From NCBI RefSeq assembly GCF_003052295.1, contig NZ_QBLC01000003.1, positions 1-64,000 on the forward strand: DNA of 64,000 bases, read 5' to 3'. Under the pieces are notes generated by a model, which worked only from the letters and a program-made list of their open reading frames with translations, made no database searches and had not been told where the DNA came from. The stretch is from Trichococcus paludicola (GTDB lineage: Bacteria; Bacillota; Bacilli; Lactobacillales; Aerococcaceae). This document shows positions 8,851-17,828 of the stretch, piece after piece; within the stretch, counting starts at the first letter, position 1, and each line of letters opens with the position of its first letter. The position numbers and the translations under genes are program-made.

Positions 8851-8945
8851 GGATACGATGAATTCCGTTCTACAATTCAGAGTTCGACTAAGAGCGTGAT
8901 GATTTCTGGGAATCAGAACGCGTTTACAAGAGGATACTCTTAATC
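8851..8945 (+). repeat. Structured intergenic element after proS (short form)
   Basis: Starts 2 nt after the proS stop. It shares GGATACGATGAATT (8851-8864) and a CAATTCAGAGTTC block (near 8874-8886) with the larger element after groEL at 23915. It can fold: GAATT pairs with AATTC, AGAGT (8880-8884) with ACTCT (8936-8940), and GCGT..ACGC encloses GATT..AATC. It looks like a shortened copy of the same family. Confidence 0.6.
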
Positions 8946-8954
8946 CCAATAAAA

Positions 8955-8998
8955 AAAAGCAGGACCCACTCCATCAATACGGAGTGGGTCCTGCTTTT
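8955..8998. terminator. Bidirectional terminator, proS and the DUF896 gene
   Basis: Perfect 18-bp stem, AAAAGCAGGACCCACTCC with its complement, an 8-nt loop, and T or A runs on both sides. It lies between convergent genes. Confidence 0.95.
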
Positions 8999-9008
8999 CT
9001 TTTGGCGC

Positions 9009-9305
9009 TTACTTTTTATCGGCGTCCTCTGGGTGCAAGTGCACGATTTTTTTTCCGCCCAAAATGTTTTTCACATCAGTCCGGCGTTTGTCTTTTTGTG
9101 CCTCAACCAATTTCTTCGGCGTAATGTCATTACCCTCAGGATCGTAAACTTTTGAATTCAAAAGGATTTCATCAAAAGAACTGCGGAATGATTTAATGTA
9201 GGTTTGACGCAGTTGCTGTTGCTCGATTTTTTCGGTTTCGGTCAGACCATCCGCCGTTTTGGCTTTGCGGGCCAATTCATTGATTCTGTTCAACAGTTTT
9301 TCCAT
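9009..9305 (-). CDS. DUF896 (UPF0291, YnzC-like) small protein
   Basis: 98 residues. The N-terminal ~60 residues (LLNRINELARKAKTADGLT, EKIEQQQLRQTYIKSFR) match the short two-helix DUF896 family, whose B. subtilis members YnzC and YneJ are about 77 aa. The C-terminal tail is longer here: DPEGNDITPKKLVEAQKDK, then basic residues. The family has no firm biochemical function. ATG 9305 was chosen because GAGAGGAG lies about 9 nt upstream; the frame is open to 9374 but would run over that site. It is downstream of the mhqD-like gene and may share its transcript. Confidence 0.85.
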   Translation of the reverse strand: MEKLLNRINELARKAKTADGLTETEKIEQQQLRQTYIKSFRSSFDEILLNSKVYDPEGNDITPKKLVEAQKDKRRTDVKNILGGKKIVHLHPEDADKK

Positions 9306-9336
9306 ATATGTTTCTCCTCTCATATGGAAGGAGATA

Positions 9337-9945
9337 TCAGAAGTGTTTGTCGTACCAAGCTTTCGCTGCAACAACCTCTTCGTTCGTCAGTGAGTGTCCA
9401 GCGTTTCCCCAATAAATGGATACCTCACTGCCGGCTCCTTCTAGTGTGGCCTTCAATTCCGTGCTTTCTTCCGGTGCGCAAAGCGGATCATTTGTGCCCG
9501 CACCGATAAAGACAGGAAGGGAATGCAGATCAGGCAATTGACGATTGCGGAACGGCACCATCGGATGATGAAGGATGGCCCCTTTAACAACATCTTTGAA
9601 AGAGTATATCATACTCCCAGCGATATTTGCACCATTTGAGTATCCGATCACTACGATGTTATTCCGGTCAAAACCGTACTCTGCTGAAGCGTCATCAAGG
9701 AACGCAATCAATTCCTTCGTGCGGTAATTCAAGTCATTCTCGTCGAAAACGCCTTCTGCTAAACGGCGGAAATAACGGTTCATGCCGGATTCGGTCACGT
9801 TTCCGCGCACACCCAGCAGAGAAGCTTCCGGATCGATCGCCTCTCCGAGGAAAAACAGGTCGTGCTCAGTTCCGCCTGTGCCATGCAATAACAGCAGCAA
9901 AGGCCTTTCCGAATTCCCTTGTTTAAAAATATGTTGATGATTCAT
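9337..9945 (-). CDS. Alpha/beta hydrolase, MhqD-like carboxylesterase
   Basis: 202 residues. An alpha/beta hydrolase of the phospholipase/carboxylesterase family: oxyanion region LLLLHGTGGTEHD, nucleophile elbow GYSNGAN with its Ser, acid in FIGAGTNDPL, and His in WGNAGHSLTNEE. All three catalytic residues are present. In B. subtilis MhqD is made with the dioxygenase MhqO during quinone and catechol stress. Here an MhqO-like gene lies 19 bp upstream on the same strand, so the same role is likely, with the true substrate unknown. Confidence 0.85.
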   Translation of the reverse strand: MNHQHIFKQGNSERPLLLLLHGTGGTEHDLFFLGEAIDPEASLLGVRGNVTESGMNRYFRRLAEGVFDENDLNYRTKELIAFLDDASAEYGFDRNNIVVIGYSNGANIAGSMIYSFKDVVKGAILHHPMVPFRNRQLPDLHSLPVFIGAGTNDPLCAPEESTELKATLEGAGSEVSIYWGNAGHSLTNEEVVAAKAWYDKHF

Positions 9946-9964
9946 CTAAATCAATCCTCTCTAT

Positions 9965-10897
9965 TTATACGTTGCGGACTTCGAACGGAATGAGTCCTGC
10001 CGTCAATGCCTCACGTCTGCTTTCGTACTGCGGCGGAAACATCAATTTCTGACCCATCGTTTCGCGGGGCTCATCAATAGCGAATCCCGGCGAATCCGAA
10101 GCGATTTCGAAAAGGATGCCGCCTTTTTCCCTGAAGTAAAGGGCTTTAAAATAATTGCGGTCCCGGACAGGTGTGGCGTGTTGCCCAAGGGCGGTGACAT
10201 GTTTCAGCCAATCCAGATGATCTGCTTCATCTTTTGCCCGCCATGCGATATGATGGACGGTTCCGACACCCATGACGCCGGCGCCGACCGATGTCATCTT
10301 GATATCGACGGTATTGCCGAGAGCAGCTTCCGAACGGAAACGGATCAGGTCATCTTCCTGCCCGATGCGTTCCAATCCCATCACTTTTTCGACTACGGCT
10401 GCAGTGTCTTCAGGTGCGCTCGTCAACAGGACGGCTCCCGCAAAGCCTTTGATGGCATGTTCTGTGGGGACGCCGTTGAAGGAATAAGGGTTATTTTTTC
10501 CATCTTCACGCTCCACCAATTCCAGGTGCAGACCATGGGGATCATCAAAGTCCAGATAATCTTCCCCGAAGCGGGTCGTCTTGTCGAACGGAACGTTGTA
10601 TTCGGTCAGGCGTTTTTCCCAGAATGACAAAGAACCGGCGGGAATCGCATAAGCAGTGATGCCGACCTGGCCATCACCAATGCTGCCTTGGCGGGCTTTG
10701 GCCCATGGGAAGAACGTGATGACGGTCCCGGGATCACCGTCCGCGTTGCCGAAGTAAAGGTGATAGGTTTCCGGATCGTCGAAGTTGACGGTCTGTTTAA
10801 TCATGCGCATCCCGAGCAAACCAGCATAAAAATCGACGTTCTCCTGTGGATGACCCACGATGGCTGTAATATGATGGATCCCTGCTGTTTTCTTCAT
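9965..10897 (-). CDS. Ring-cleaving dioxygenase, glyoxalase superfamily (MhqO-like)
   Basis: 310 residues from ATG 10897. Two vicinal-oxygen-chelate modules are visible. The first starts GIHHITAIVGHPQENVDFYAGLLGMR and has the metal ligand His early and Glu in LHLELVERE. The second contains VGTVHHIAWRA and a Glu in GGILFEIASDSPGF. This is the MhqO/LinE-like ring-cleavage family induced by quinones. The start was set by AAGGAG 11 nt upstream; GTG at 10909 overlaps that site. It is first in the unit with the mhqD-like hydrolase, behind a strong promoter with an MhqR-type operator. Confidence 0.88.
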   Translation of the reverse strand: MKKTAGIHHITAIVGHPQENVDFYAGLLGMRMIKQTVNFDDPETYHLYFGNADGDPGTVITFFPWAKARQGSIGDGQVGITAYAIPAGSLSFWEKRLTEYNVPFDKTTRFGEDYLDFDDPHGLHLELVEREDGKNNPYSFNGVPTEHAIKGFAGAVLLTSAPEDTAAVVEKVMGLERIGQEDDLIRFRSEAALGNTVDIKMTSVGAGVMGVGTVHHIAWRAKDEADHLDWLKHVTALGQHATPVRDRNYFKALYFREKGGILFEIASDSPGFAIDEPRETMGQKLMFPPQYESRREALTAGLIPFEVRNV

Positions 10898-10941
10898 TAT
10901 CAAAGACACTCCTTCTGACCGATTTTGGGTTCTTTACATTT

Positions 10942-10990
10942 ATTGTCTCGAATTCGAAATAATAATAACACGCGAAAATCGAGCTGTCAA
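10942..10990 (-). promoter_or_regulatory. Strong promoter and MhqR-type operator of the mhqO/mhqD-like unit
   Basis: On the minus strand TTGACA (10990-10985), a 17-bp spacer and TATTAT (10967-10962) form a near-consensus promoter. Just downstream of the -10 lies the dyad ATTTCGAATTCGAGAC (within 10942-10963). It closely resembles the known MhqR operator (ATCTcgaATTCgAGAT). Binding there would cover the start site. No marR-type gene is in the window. Confidence 0.75.
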
Positions 10991-11034
10991 ATAGTAAGCG
11001 TAGAGCAGTCAGTAAATAAAAAGTTAAGATAGCA

Positions 11035-11065
11035 GTAAAATTTACCGGAGCGCATATGCTATAAT
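11035..11065 (+). promoter_or_regulatory. galT promoter with a small palindrome
   Basis: Extended -10 TGCTATAAT at 11057-11065. GTAAAATTTAC (11035-11045), a palindrome, lies in the -35 region and resembles LacI-family operator halves. It is a candidate GalR site; this assignment is inferred. Confidence 0.6.
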
Positions 11066-11099
11066 TAAACCTACAACAACAGAGGAATGAGGGGTAAAT

Positions 11100-12611
11100 T
11101 TGCAGGATAACAGCATCGACCAAGTCATACGCGATTTTGTCAGTAAAGGCATTGCAGCCCACCGCATCCACAGCCTGGATGAGCGATACGCCATCAATCA
11201 CCTATTGGGTTTACTCGGGATAGACGCTTATGATGTTCAAAAAATACCTTCCATTCCTTTGCCCAATTTACTGGACTCACTGGATCGGATGATCGGCTAT
11301 GCAGTTGAAAGCCAACTGATTTCGGATGCTCCTGATGAAATCGAAATCATGGAAGCTCAAATCATGGAACTGATCACACCTTTGCCTTCCGAGGTGAACA
11401 AGCGTTTCTGGATGCATTATGAAGAAGCACCAATGCGGGCAACCGATGAGTTCTATCGATTGAGCCAGGACAATGATTACATCAAGACCAGGAAAATCGC
11501 AAAAAACAAACATTTTTCAGCCGATTCAAAGTACGGTAAGCTGGAAATCACGATAAACCTTTCCAAACCGGAGAAAACGCGCCAACAGATGGAATTCGCG
11601 CGTCAAACAGAAGGCGGCAACTATCCTGTTTGTGCGCTCTGCATGGAAAACGAAGGATACAGAGGGAGAGCCGATGCGGCAGCGAGAAGCAACCATCGGA
11701 TTGTGCGTCTTCCTTTGTTCGGGGAAAATTGGGGCTTTCAGTATTCGCCTTATTCCTACTATAACGAGCACTGCATCATCCTTTCCGAAGAGCACGTGCC
11801 CATGCATGTCACGGAAGAGACGATCGCGAACCTGTTGGAGATCGTGACGGTCTTCCCGCACTACTTCATCGGTTCCAACGCGGGTTTGCCGATTGTCGGG
11901 GGTTCCATCCTAAGCCACGAACATTATCAAGGCGGACGCCACCACTTTCCGATGGAAGCTGCCCAAGTGCTCCGGAACCTGGCGTTGGATGATTTCCCGG
12001 AAGTCGAAGCGGAAATACTCTTTTGGCCGCTTTCGGTCATTCGTCTCCGTTCTGAAGAGCGGGATGGGGTCGCTGCAGCTGCGTGCGCCATTATGGAAGC
12101 ATGGCAAAGCTACAGCGATCCGCAAGCCGATATTCTGGCGGAATCGTCAGGCATGCGCCATAATGCGGTGACGCTCATTGCGCGGCGTGTCGATGAAGCC
12201 TACGAGCTGGATGTCGTTTTGCGGAATAACCGGACAACCGAAGCGTTCCCTGACGGCATCTTCCATCCGCATCCGGATGTTCAGCACATCAAAAAAGAAA
12301 ATATCGGCTTGATCGAAGTGCTAGGACTTGCCATCCTGCCGCCGCGTTTGGAAACGGAACTCAGTGAAGTGTCCGATTATCTGCTGGGGAAAACCGATGA
12401 CGTCGCCCCCTGCCATCGGGAGTGGGCCGAAGAACTGAAGCAGCAAGGGCCTTTCGAAGCAGAGTCTATCTTGGAAATCATCCATGAGGCGGTCGGCGAA
12501 AAATTCGTGCGCGTGATCGAGGATGCGGGTGTGTACAAGCAAACACCGGAAGGGCAAGCCGGCTTTGATCGCTTTTTGAGCATACTTGAAAATAACAATG
12601 AGAATACATAG
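11100..12611 (+). CDS. galT: UDP-glucose--hexose-1-phosphate uridylyltransferase, Firmicute type
   Basis: 503 residues, the length of the Firmicute GalT-2 family (the E. coli type is ~350). It swaps UMP between UDP-glucose and galactose-1-phosphate in the Leloir pathway. Landmarks are NYPVCALCMENEGYRG, a Cys pair, GFQYSPYSYYNEHCI, and GSILSHEHYQGGRHHFPME, where the HEHYQGG segment corresponds to the catalytic His region. Start codon TTG 11100 follows GAGGGG. The likely regulator gene galR follows 24 bp downstream. galK and galE are not in the window, which is unusual as Lactobacillales often keep galKETR together. Confidence 0.93.
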   Translation: MQDNSIDQVIRDFVSKGIAAHRIHSLDERYAINHLLGLLGIDAYDVQKIPSIPLPNLLDSLDRMIGYAVESQLISDAPDEIEIMEAQIMELITPLPSEVNKRFWMHYEEAPMRATDEFYRLSQDNDYIKTRKIAKNKHFSADSKYGKLEITINLSKPEKTRQQMEFARQTEGGNYPVCALCMENEGYRGRADAAARSNHRIVRLPLFGENWGFQYSPYSYYNEHCIILSEEHVPMHVTEETIANLLEIVTVFPHYFIGSNAGLPIVGGSILSHEHYQGGRHHFPMEAAQVLRNLALDDFPEVEAEILFWPLSVIRLRSEERDGVAAAACAIMEAWQSYSDPQADILAESSGMRHNAVTLIARRVDEAYELDVVLRNNRTTEAFPDGIFHPHPDVQHIKKENIGLIEVLGLAILPPRLETELSEVSDYLLGKTDDVAPCHREWAEELKQQGPFEAESILEIIHEAVGEKFVRVIEDAGVYKQTPEGQAGFDRFLSILENNNENT

Positions 12612-13622
<1,011 letters not shown>

Positions 13623-13656
13623 TGCTTTCAAATCGGAGCTGAACCGCTTTGGAAAA

Positions 13657-13706
13657 GAAGAAGCCGCCCCAACAAACCGATACAGGTTGTTGGGGTGGCT
13701 TCTTTT
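13657..13706 (+). terminator. Terminator after galR
   Basis: AGCCGCCCCAACAA pairs with TTGTTGGGGTGGCT around a ~10-nt loop, then TTCTTTT. Confidence 0.9.
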
Positions 13707-13728
13707 CGTATCCTATCAAAAATGAGTC

Positions 13729-13962
13729 TTATTTTTTCCAATCATCGATTTTATTATTTGCCTTATCTGCTAAATCATCGGCTTTATCATGCATATCTTC
13801 TTTGATTTCACCTTTTTTTTGTATTGCTTCGCCGCGTGTTTGTTGGAGTTTACCTTCTAATTCTTTTCCTGAGTCATTCACCAAGTCGCCATATTCCTCT
13901 TTAACTTTGCCGACAACTTTGTCCTTCATGCCTTTTGCTTTATCGCCCAAATTTGAATCCAT
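13729..13962 (-). CDS. CsbD-family stress protein
   Basis: 77 residues, very rich in Lys, Asp and Glu with no Cys. The CsbD pattern is present: DKAKGMKDKVVGKVKEEYGD at the start, then a second amphipathic repeat (GEAIQKKGEIKEDMHDKADD). CsbD proteins are small, abundant general-stress proteins in the cytosol with no known enzyme activity. AGGAGG lies 6-7 nt before the ATG. The gene has its own promoter and converges on galR across a terminator. Confidence 0.85.
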   Translation of the reverse strand: MDSNLGDKAKGMKDKVVGKVKEEYGDLVNDSGKELEGKLQQTRGEAIQKKGEIKEDMHDKADDLADKANNKIDDWKK

Positions 13963-14014
13963 GATGTTTCCTCCTTTTTGATGTCACACTTATTGTCTAC
14001 TCTTACTATAATCT

Positions 14015-14042
14015 ATTTTAACGCATTTATTTTTAGAATCAA
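14015..14042 (-). promoter_or_regulatory. Promoter of the csbD-like gene
   Basis: On the minus strand TTGATT (14042-14037), a 16-bp spacer and TAAAAT (14020-14015). It looks like a sigma-A promoter; I see no sigma-B type box. Confidence 0.55.
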
Positions 14043-14173
14043 GCAATAGCCCTTGGGAATGAAAACGTTATCCAGCATCCTTCTGAAGTATCTGGAAGGA
14101 CACATGCTTTTTATCGCTTTGATTAAATGCTATACTAGATGAGCAGAATAATCAGGGAAAGGAGGCTATTTAG

Positions 14174-14908
14174 ATGAGAATATTAGCCATTGAATCCTCA
14201 AACCAGACCATGAGTGCGGCTGTATGCGAAAATGGCCGCTTGCTCGCAGAAGTCACCACCAACGGAAATCTTCAGCACAGTACCCAGTTGATGCCAGCAG
14301 TCGATCATGTCCTGCAGCTTGCCGGATGGAAGCCTACCGATTTGGAACGCATCGCCGTCGCTAAGGGTCCTGGCTCGTACACAGGGGTCAGGATCGGAGC
14401 CACCATCGCCAAGACTTTGGCATGGACGTTGGCGATTCCGCTGGTGCCGATCTCCAGCCTGAAGGTTATTGCCGGCAATTGTGAAGGGGCAGCGCACAAA
14501 ATCGTGCCTATGATCGATGCGCGCCGTGGCAACTGCTATACAGCTGTTTATCAATTCGAGGACAACTTGTTGGTGGAACGGATTGCCGACACACATACAG
14601 CCAGTGAAGAGTGGTTCCAGCGCTTGTGGGCGGAAGACGGCACCTATCTGTTCGTGGGAGAGGATGTCAGCAAATACCGCAATCGCATCGTAGCATTATT
14701 CGCGGAACGCGCACTGTTTGCGGGAGGAGCACAGGCTTTGCCGCGGGCGAGCGTTCTGGCCACGCTTTCGGAATCCGGAAAGGCGGAGGATCCGCACACA
14801 TTTGTGCCGGCTTACTTGAAAAATCCGGAAGCAGAAGAAAAGTGGGAAGAACAGCATCACAGTAATCGGAGGGAAGACTACGTTGAAAGAGTGGATTCAT
14901 CTATTTAA
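14174..14908 (+). CDS. tsaB: tRNA t6A modification protein TsaB
   Basis: 244 residues. TsaB is the inactive ASKHA partner of TsaD in the complex that makes threonylcarbamoyl-adenosine at position 37 of ANN-decoding tRNAs. It begins MRILAIESSNQTMSAAV, and VAKGPGSYTGVRIGA is its hallmark loop. The metal-binding His pair of TsaD is absent, as expected. AAAGGAGG precedes the ATG. Its 3' end overlaps the first rimI-like gene, and tsaD is the fourth gene of the same operon. TsaE and TsaC are not in the window. Confidence 0.94.
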   Translation: MRILAIESSNQTMSAAVCENGRLLAEVTTNGNLQHSTQLMPAVDHVLQLAGWKPTDLERIAVAKGPGSYTGVRIGATIAKTLAWTLAIPLVPISSLKVIAGNCEGAAHKIVPMIDARRGNCYTAVYQFEDNLLVERIADTHTASEEWFQRLWAEDGTYLFVGEDVSKYRNRIVALFAERALFAGGAQALPRASVLATLSESGKAEDPHTFVPAYLKNPEAEEKWEEQHHSNRREDYVERVDSSI

Positions 14909-15500
14909 ATCCGTGTACAAGGAAATTCAATCCGATATTCGGGCTAAATTCCTTTCAAAGCTCGTTCCCTCCGGTGAGGAAACCTATTTGCTGCGTAATC
15001 AGCTGCCTGTCAGATTGATGGTCGGCAGAAAACAGCATATTCCGGATATTCTCTATATCGAACGCATGAGTTATGCTGGAGCGACTCCTTGGGGAAGAAC
15101 GGCGTTGGAAAATGATATGCTGCAGAATCCCAAATCGCTGTATTACGTTTTATATGAAGGGCATGCGCCCATTGCTTTTTTGGGTGTCAGATTGGATGGG
15201 AAAGATATCCATATCACTAATTTGGCGGTAGTGCCCGAATATCAGCAGATCGGTGTGGCTACTTTGTTGTTGCGAGTCTTAAAGGGGTTTGCGGACGAAA
15301 AAGGAGCCACTAGCATAAGTTTGGAAGTGCGGATTTCAAACCACAGAGCGAAGGCCCTGTACGCGAAAATGGGTTTTCTCCCGGAGCGGGTCAAGCAACA
15401 TTATTATCACGGCGATGGAGAAGACGCTTTGGAGATGGTATGGCCGTTACCGGGAAAACAATTGGAAGAAAAGGAAGATGTTCATGCAACGCACTTTTGA
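14883..15500 (+). CDS. RimI-like N-acetyltransferase, first copy
   Basis: 205 residues with start TTG 14883, set by GGAGGG about 9 nt upstream; it overlaps tsaB by 26 nt. The first ~60 residues are an extra N-terminal segment. The GNAT core follows: LAVVPEYQQIGVATLLLRVL (acetyl-CoA loop), SLEVRISNHRAKALYAKMGF and a C-terminal Tyr motif. RimI acetylates the N-terminus of ribosomal protein S18 and sits with tsaB/tsaD in many Firmicutes. Two adjacent copies occur here; this one is the longer and more divergent, so which is the true RimI is unclear. Confidence 0.85.
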   Translation: MKEWIHLFKSVYKEIQSDIRAKFLSKLVPSGEETYLLRNQLPVRLMVGRKQHIPDILYIERMSYAGATPWGRTALENDMLQNPKSLYYVLYEGHAPIAFLGVRLDGKDIHITNLAVVPEYQQIGVATLLLRVLKGFADEKGATSISLEVRISNHRAKALYAKMGFLPERVKQHYYHGDGEDALEMVWPLPGKQLEEKEDVHATHF

Positions 15501-15987
15501 AATCTGCGATCTGAAGGCGGACGCAGGCAAGTTGGAGCAACATGCCCAGGCTTTGTACGAACTTACATTGCTGGCCAACGAGGGGCATTCCAGTTGGAAA
15601 GCTGCCTCGTTCCTGTCTGAATTGAAGGATAATCATTCCCTTTATACAGGCTGCGTGGAAGAAAACAAGCTAATGGGGTACATTTGCTGCATGGCGGTTG
15701 TGGATGAGGCGTCGATCAATAACTTTGCGGTAGCGCCTAACCAGCAGGGAAAAGGAATCGGAACAAAATTGTTGCAGGAGATGATCACTTTGCTGCAAAC
15801 GAAGGGGATGGAGCGGCTTTGGCTTGAAGTCCGTGTCTCTAATGAAGCTGCCTACAACCTGTACAAAAACACAGGCTTCACAGAAATATACCGAAGAAAA
15901 GAGTATTATCAGAATCCGGTAGAGGATGCCTACATAATGGAATTGGCGCTGACATCGGAAAATAAAGAGGAGGCGGAAGGCTGTTGA
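15484..15987 (+). CDS. rimI: RimI-like N-acetyltransferase, second copy
   Basis: 167 residues from ATG 15484 (AAGGAAG about 7 nt upstream), overlapping the first copy by 17 nt. It is a compact Rim[21 protein letters not shown] as the acetyl-CoA loop, [20 protein letters not shown], and [17 protein letters not shown] near the end, all typical of S18 N-acetyltransferase. It is the better RimI match of the two. Its stop overlaps the tsaD start by 4 nt (TTGA), indicating translational coupling. Confidence 0.88.
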   Translation: MQRTFEICDLKADAGKLEQHAQALYELTLLANEGHSSWKAASFLSELKDNHSLYTGCVEENKLMGYICCMAVVDEASINNFAVAPNQQGKGIGTKLLQEMITLLQTKGMERLWLEVRVSNEAAYNLYKNTGFTEIYRRKEYYQNPVEDAYIMELALTSENKEEAEGC

Positions 15988-17006
15988 CAGAAACAGATGT
16001 GACCATACTCGCGATAGAGAGCAGTTGCGATGAGACAAGTGTAGCTGTGGTGAAAAATGGAAATACCGTCCTTTCGAATGTTGTTGCTTCCCAGATCAAA
16101 AGCCATATGCGCTTTGGCGGGGTCGTTCCGGAAGTGGCTAGCCGTCATCATGTTGAGCAGATCACCCAAATCGTTGAAGCGGCATTGGATGAGGCCCAGG
16201 TCACTTTCGATGCCATCGATGCGGTCGCGGTGACACATGGCCCAGGCTTGGTCGGCTCGTTGCTGATCGGCGTCAGTGCGGCGAAAGCGTTGGCTTTTGC
16301 GCATCAGAAACCGCTCATTCCGGTCAACCATATGGCCGGCCATATCTATGCGAACCAGTTGGTGACGCCGATGCGCTATCCGTTGTTGTCCTTGGTTGTC
16401 AGCGGGGGACACACGGAATTGGTGTATATGGAAAAGGACGGCTCTTTCGACATCATAGGCGAAACAAGGGATGATGCTGCGGGCGAAGCTTACGACAAGA
16501 TCGGCCGGATTTTGGGCTTGCCTTATCCAGGCGGAAAAAAAATGGATGAAATGGCTCATGAAGGCAAAAAAACGATGCATTTTCCGCGTGCTATGATCAA
16601 AGAAGACAATTATGATTTCAGTTTCAGCGGTTTGAAAAGTTCCGTCATTAATACTGTCCACAATGCGCGCCAAAAAGGGGATGACATCAACCCCTACGAC
16701 CTCGCCGCCAGTTTCCAGGCAAGTGTCATAGAAGTTTTGGTGCATAAGACTTTGCGCGCAGCCAAGGAAAAGAACATCAAGCAACTGTTGTTGGCTGGCG
16801 GAGTCGCCGCCAACAGAGGGTTGCGTGAGGCTTTGTCCGCAAAAATGGCATTAGAGCTTCCTGAAGTCGAGGTTGTCATTCCGCCGTTGTCGCTTTGCGG
16901 GGACAATGCGGCGATGATTGGAGCTGCAGCCTACACCGAATACCAACAAAAACATTTTGCCGGATACGATTTGAATGCACATCCGGGGCTGGTGCTCGGA
17001 GAATAA
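15984..17006 (+). CDS. tsaD: tRNA N6-adenosine threonylcarbamoyltransferase TsaD
   Basis: 340 residues, full length. It is the catalytic ASKHA subunit that moves threonylcarbamoyl onto A37. Motifs: [42 protein letters not shown], the metal-binding [28 protein letters not shown] and [11 protein letters not shown]. The start is TTG 15984, overlapping the previous stop. It is the last gene of the operon, with a strong terminator 4 nt downstream. Confidence 0.96.
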   Translation: MTETDVTILAIESSCDETSVAVVKNGNTVLSNVVASQIKSHMRFGGVVPEVASRHHVEQITQIVEAALDEAQVTFDAIDAVAVTHGPGLVGSLLIGVSAAKALAFAHQKPLIPVNHMAGHIYANQLVTPMRYPLLSLVVSGGHTELVYMEKDGSFDIIGETRDDAAGEAYDKIGRILGLPYPGGKKMDEMAHEGKKTMHFPRAMIKEDNYDFSFSGLKSSVINTVHNARQKGDDINPYDLAASFQASVIEVLVHKTLRAAKEKNIKQLLLAGGVAANRGLREALSAKMALELPEVEVVIPPLSLCGDNAAMIGAAAYTEYQQKHFAGYDLNAHPGLVLGE

Positions 17007-17010
17007 AAAA

Positions 17011-17051
17011 AAGAGAACGCTGGTCGATGGCGACCAGCGTTCTCTTTTTTT
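17011..17051. terminator. Bidirectional terminator between tsaD and the HAD gene
   Basis: Perfect 16-bp stem (AAGAGAACGCTGGTCG and complement) with ATGG loop, flanked by A and T runs. Confidence 0.95.
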
Positions 17052-17057
17052 GGCTTC

Positions 17058-17714
17058 TTAATCTATCAGCGCTCTGCAGTAATCGGCATCGAGATTTGAA
17101 AAATCGGTGACGATGACGGTTGCCAAGGATAGATCCTGTGGAGGGAACTCGAGATTGCGGAAACCGATGCATTTGCAGCCAGCCGCATGTGCAGAGGCAA
17201 TCCCGTTTCTGGAGTCCTCTATGACGACGCAGTTTTCCGGTTTGGCCTTCAGGTTTTCGGCAGCATCCAGAAAAATATCCGGCGCAGGCTTAGAGTGCGC
17301 AACGCTTTCTCCTGAAACAAAATAGCTGAAATATTTTTCGATGTCCAATGATTTTACAGCTTTTTGGATATCCGTCAACGGAGAGGAGGAGGCGATTGCT
17401 AAAGGGACACCCGCTTCATGCAGACGTGCAATGAAGGGGATCACACCCGGAATCGGTTGCAGACCATCTTCTTCCATCAAGCGGTTCCGGATGACGTTCG
17501 CCCGTTCCACCAATTCTCCGACCGGGGCATCCAGGTCGAATTCATTTTTCATTGTTTCCCACATGTACTCATGCGTTGTCCCTTGGTAGCGGAAATGGTA
17601 CTCCAACTCGGTGTCTACTCCGAATTCCTTCAATAACATACTCTCTGATCGCAAAAAGAATGGTTCCGTATCGATGATGACACCATCCATATCAAATAAA
17701 ACGGCTTCCAACAT
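17058..17714 (-). CDS. HAD-superfamily phosphatase, beta-phosphoglucomutase-like
   Basis: 218 residues. HAD motif I is FDMDGVIIDTEP, with the nucleophile Asp and acid Asp. Motif II is in AIASSSP, motif III Lys in HSKPAPDIFL, and motif IV is VIEDSRNGIASAHAAG. The cap between motifs I and II is the alpha-helical C1 type of beta-phosphoglucomutase and related sugar or nucleoside phosphatases. The exact substrate cannot be called. It stands alone between tsaD and the ABC-F gene. Confidence 0.85.
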   Translation of the reverse strand: MLEAVLFDMDGVIIDTEPFFLRSESMLLKEFGVDTELEYHFRYQGTTHEYMWETMKNEFDLDAPVGELVERANVIRNRLMEEDGLQPIPGVIPFIARLHEAGVPLAIASSSPLTDIQKAVKSLDIEKYFSYFVSGESVAHSKPAPDIFLDAAENLKAKPENCVVIEDSRNGIASAHAAGCKCIGFRNLEFPPQDLSLATVIVTDFSNLDADYCRALID

Positions 17715-17828
17715 ATTCTTACCTCCATATTCCTAATATGCGTACTTGTTCCAGTGCATCTTAACAAAACTTCCGGCATTGCTTAGTCAAAACAGGCAGT
17801 CCCCGAGTCGAAACGGTTAGCCTCTAGA

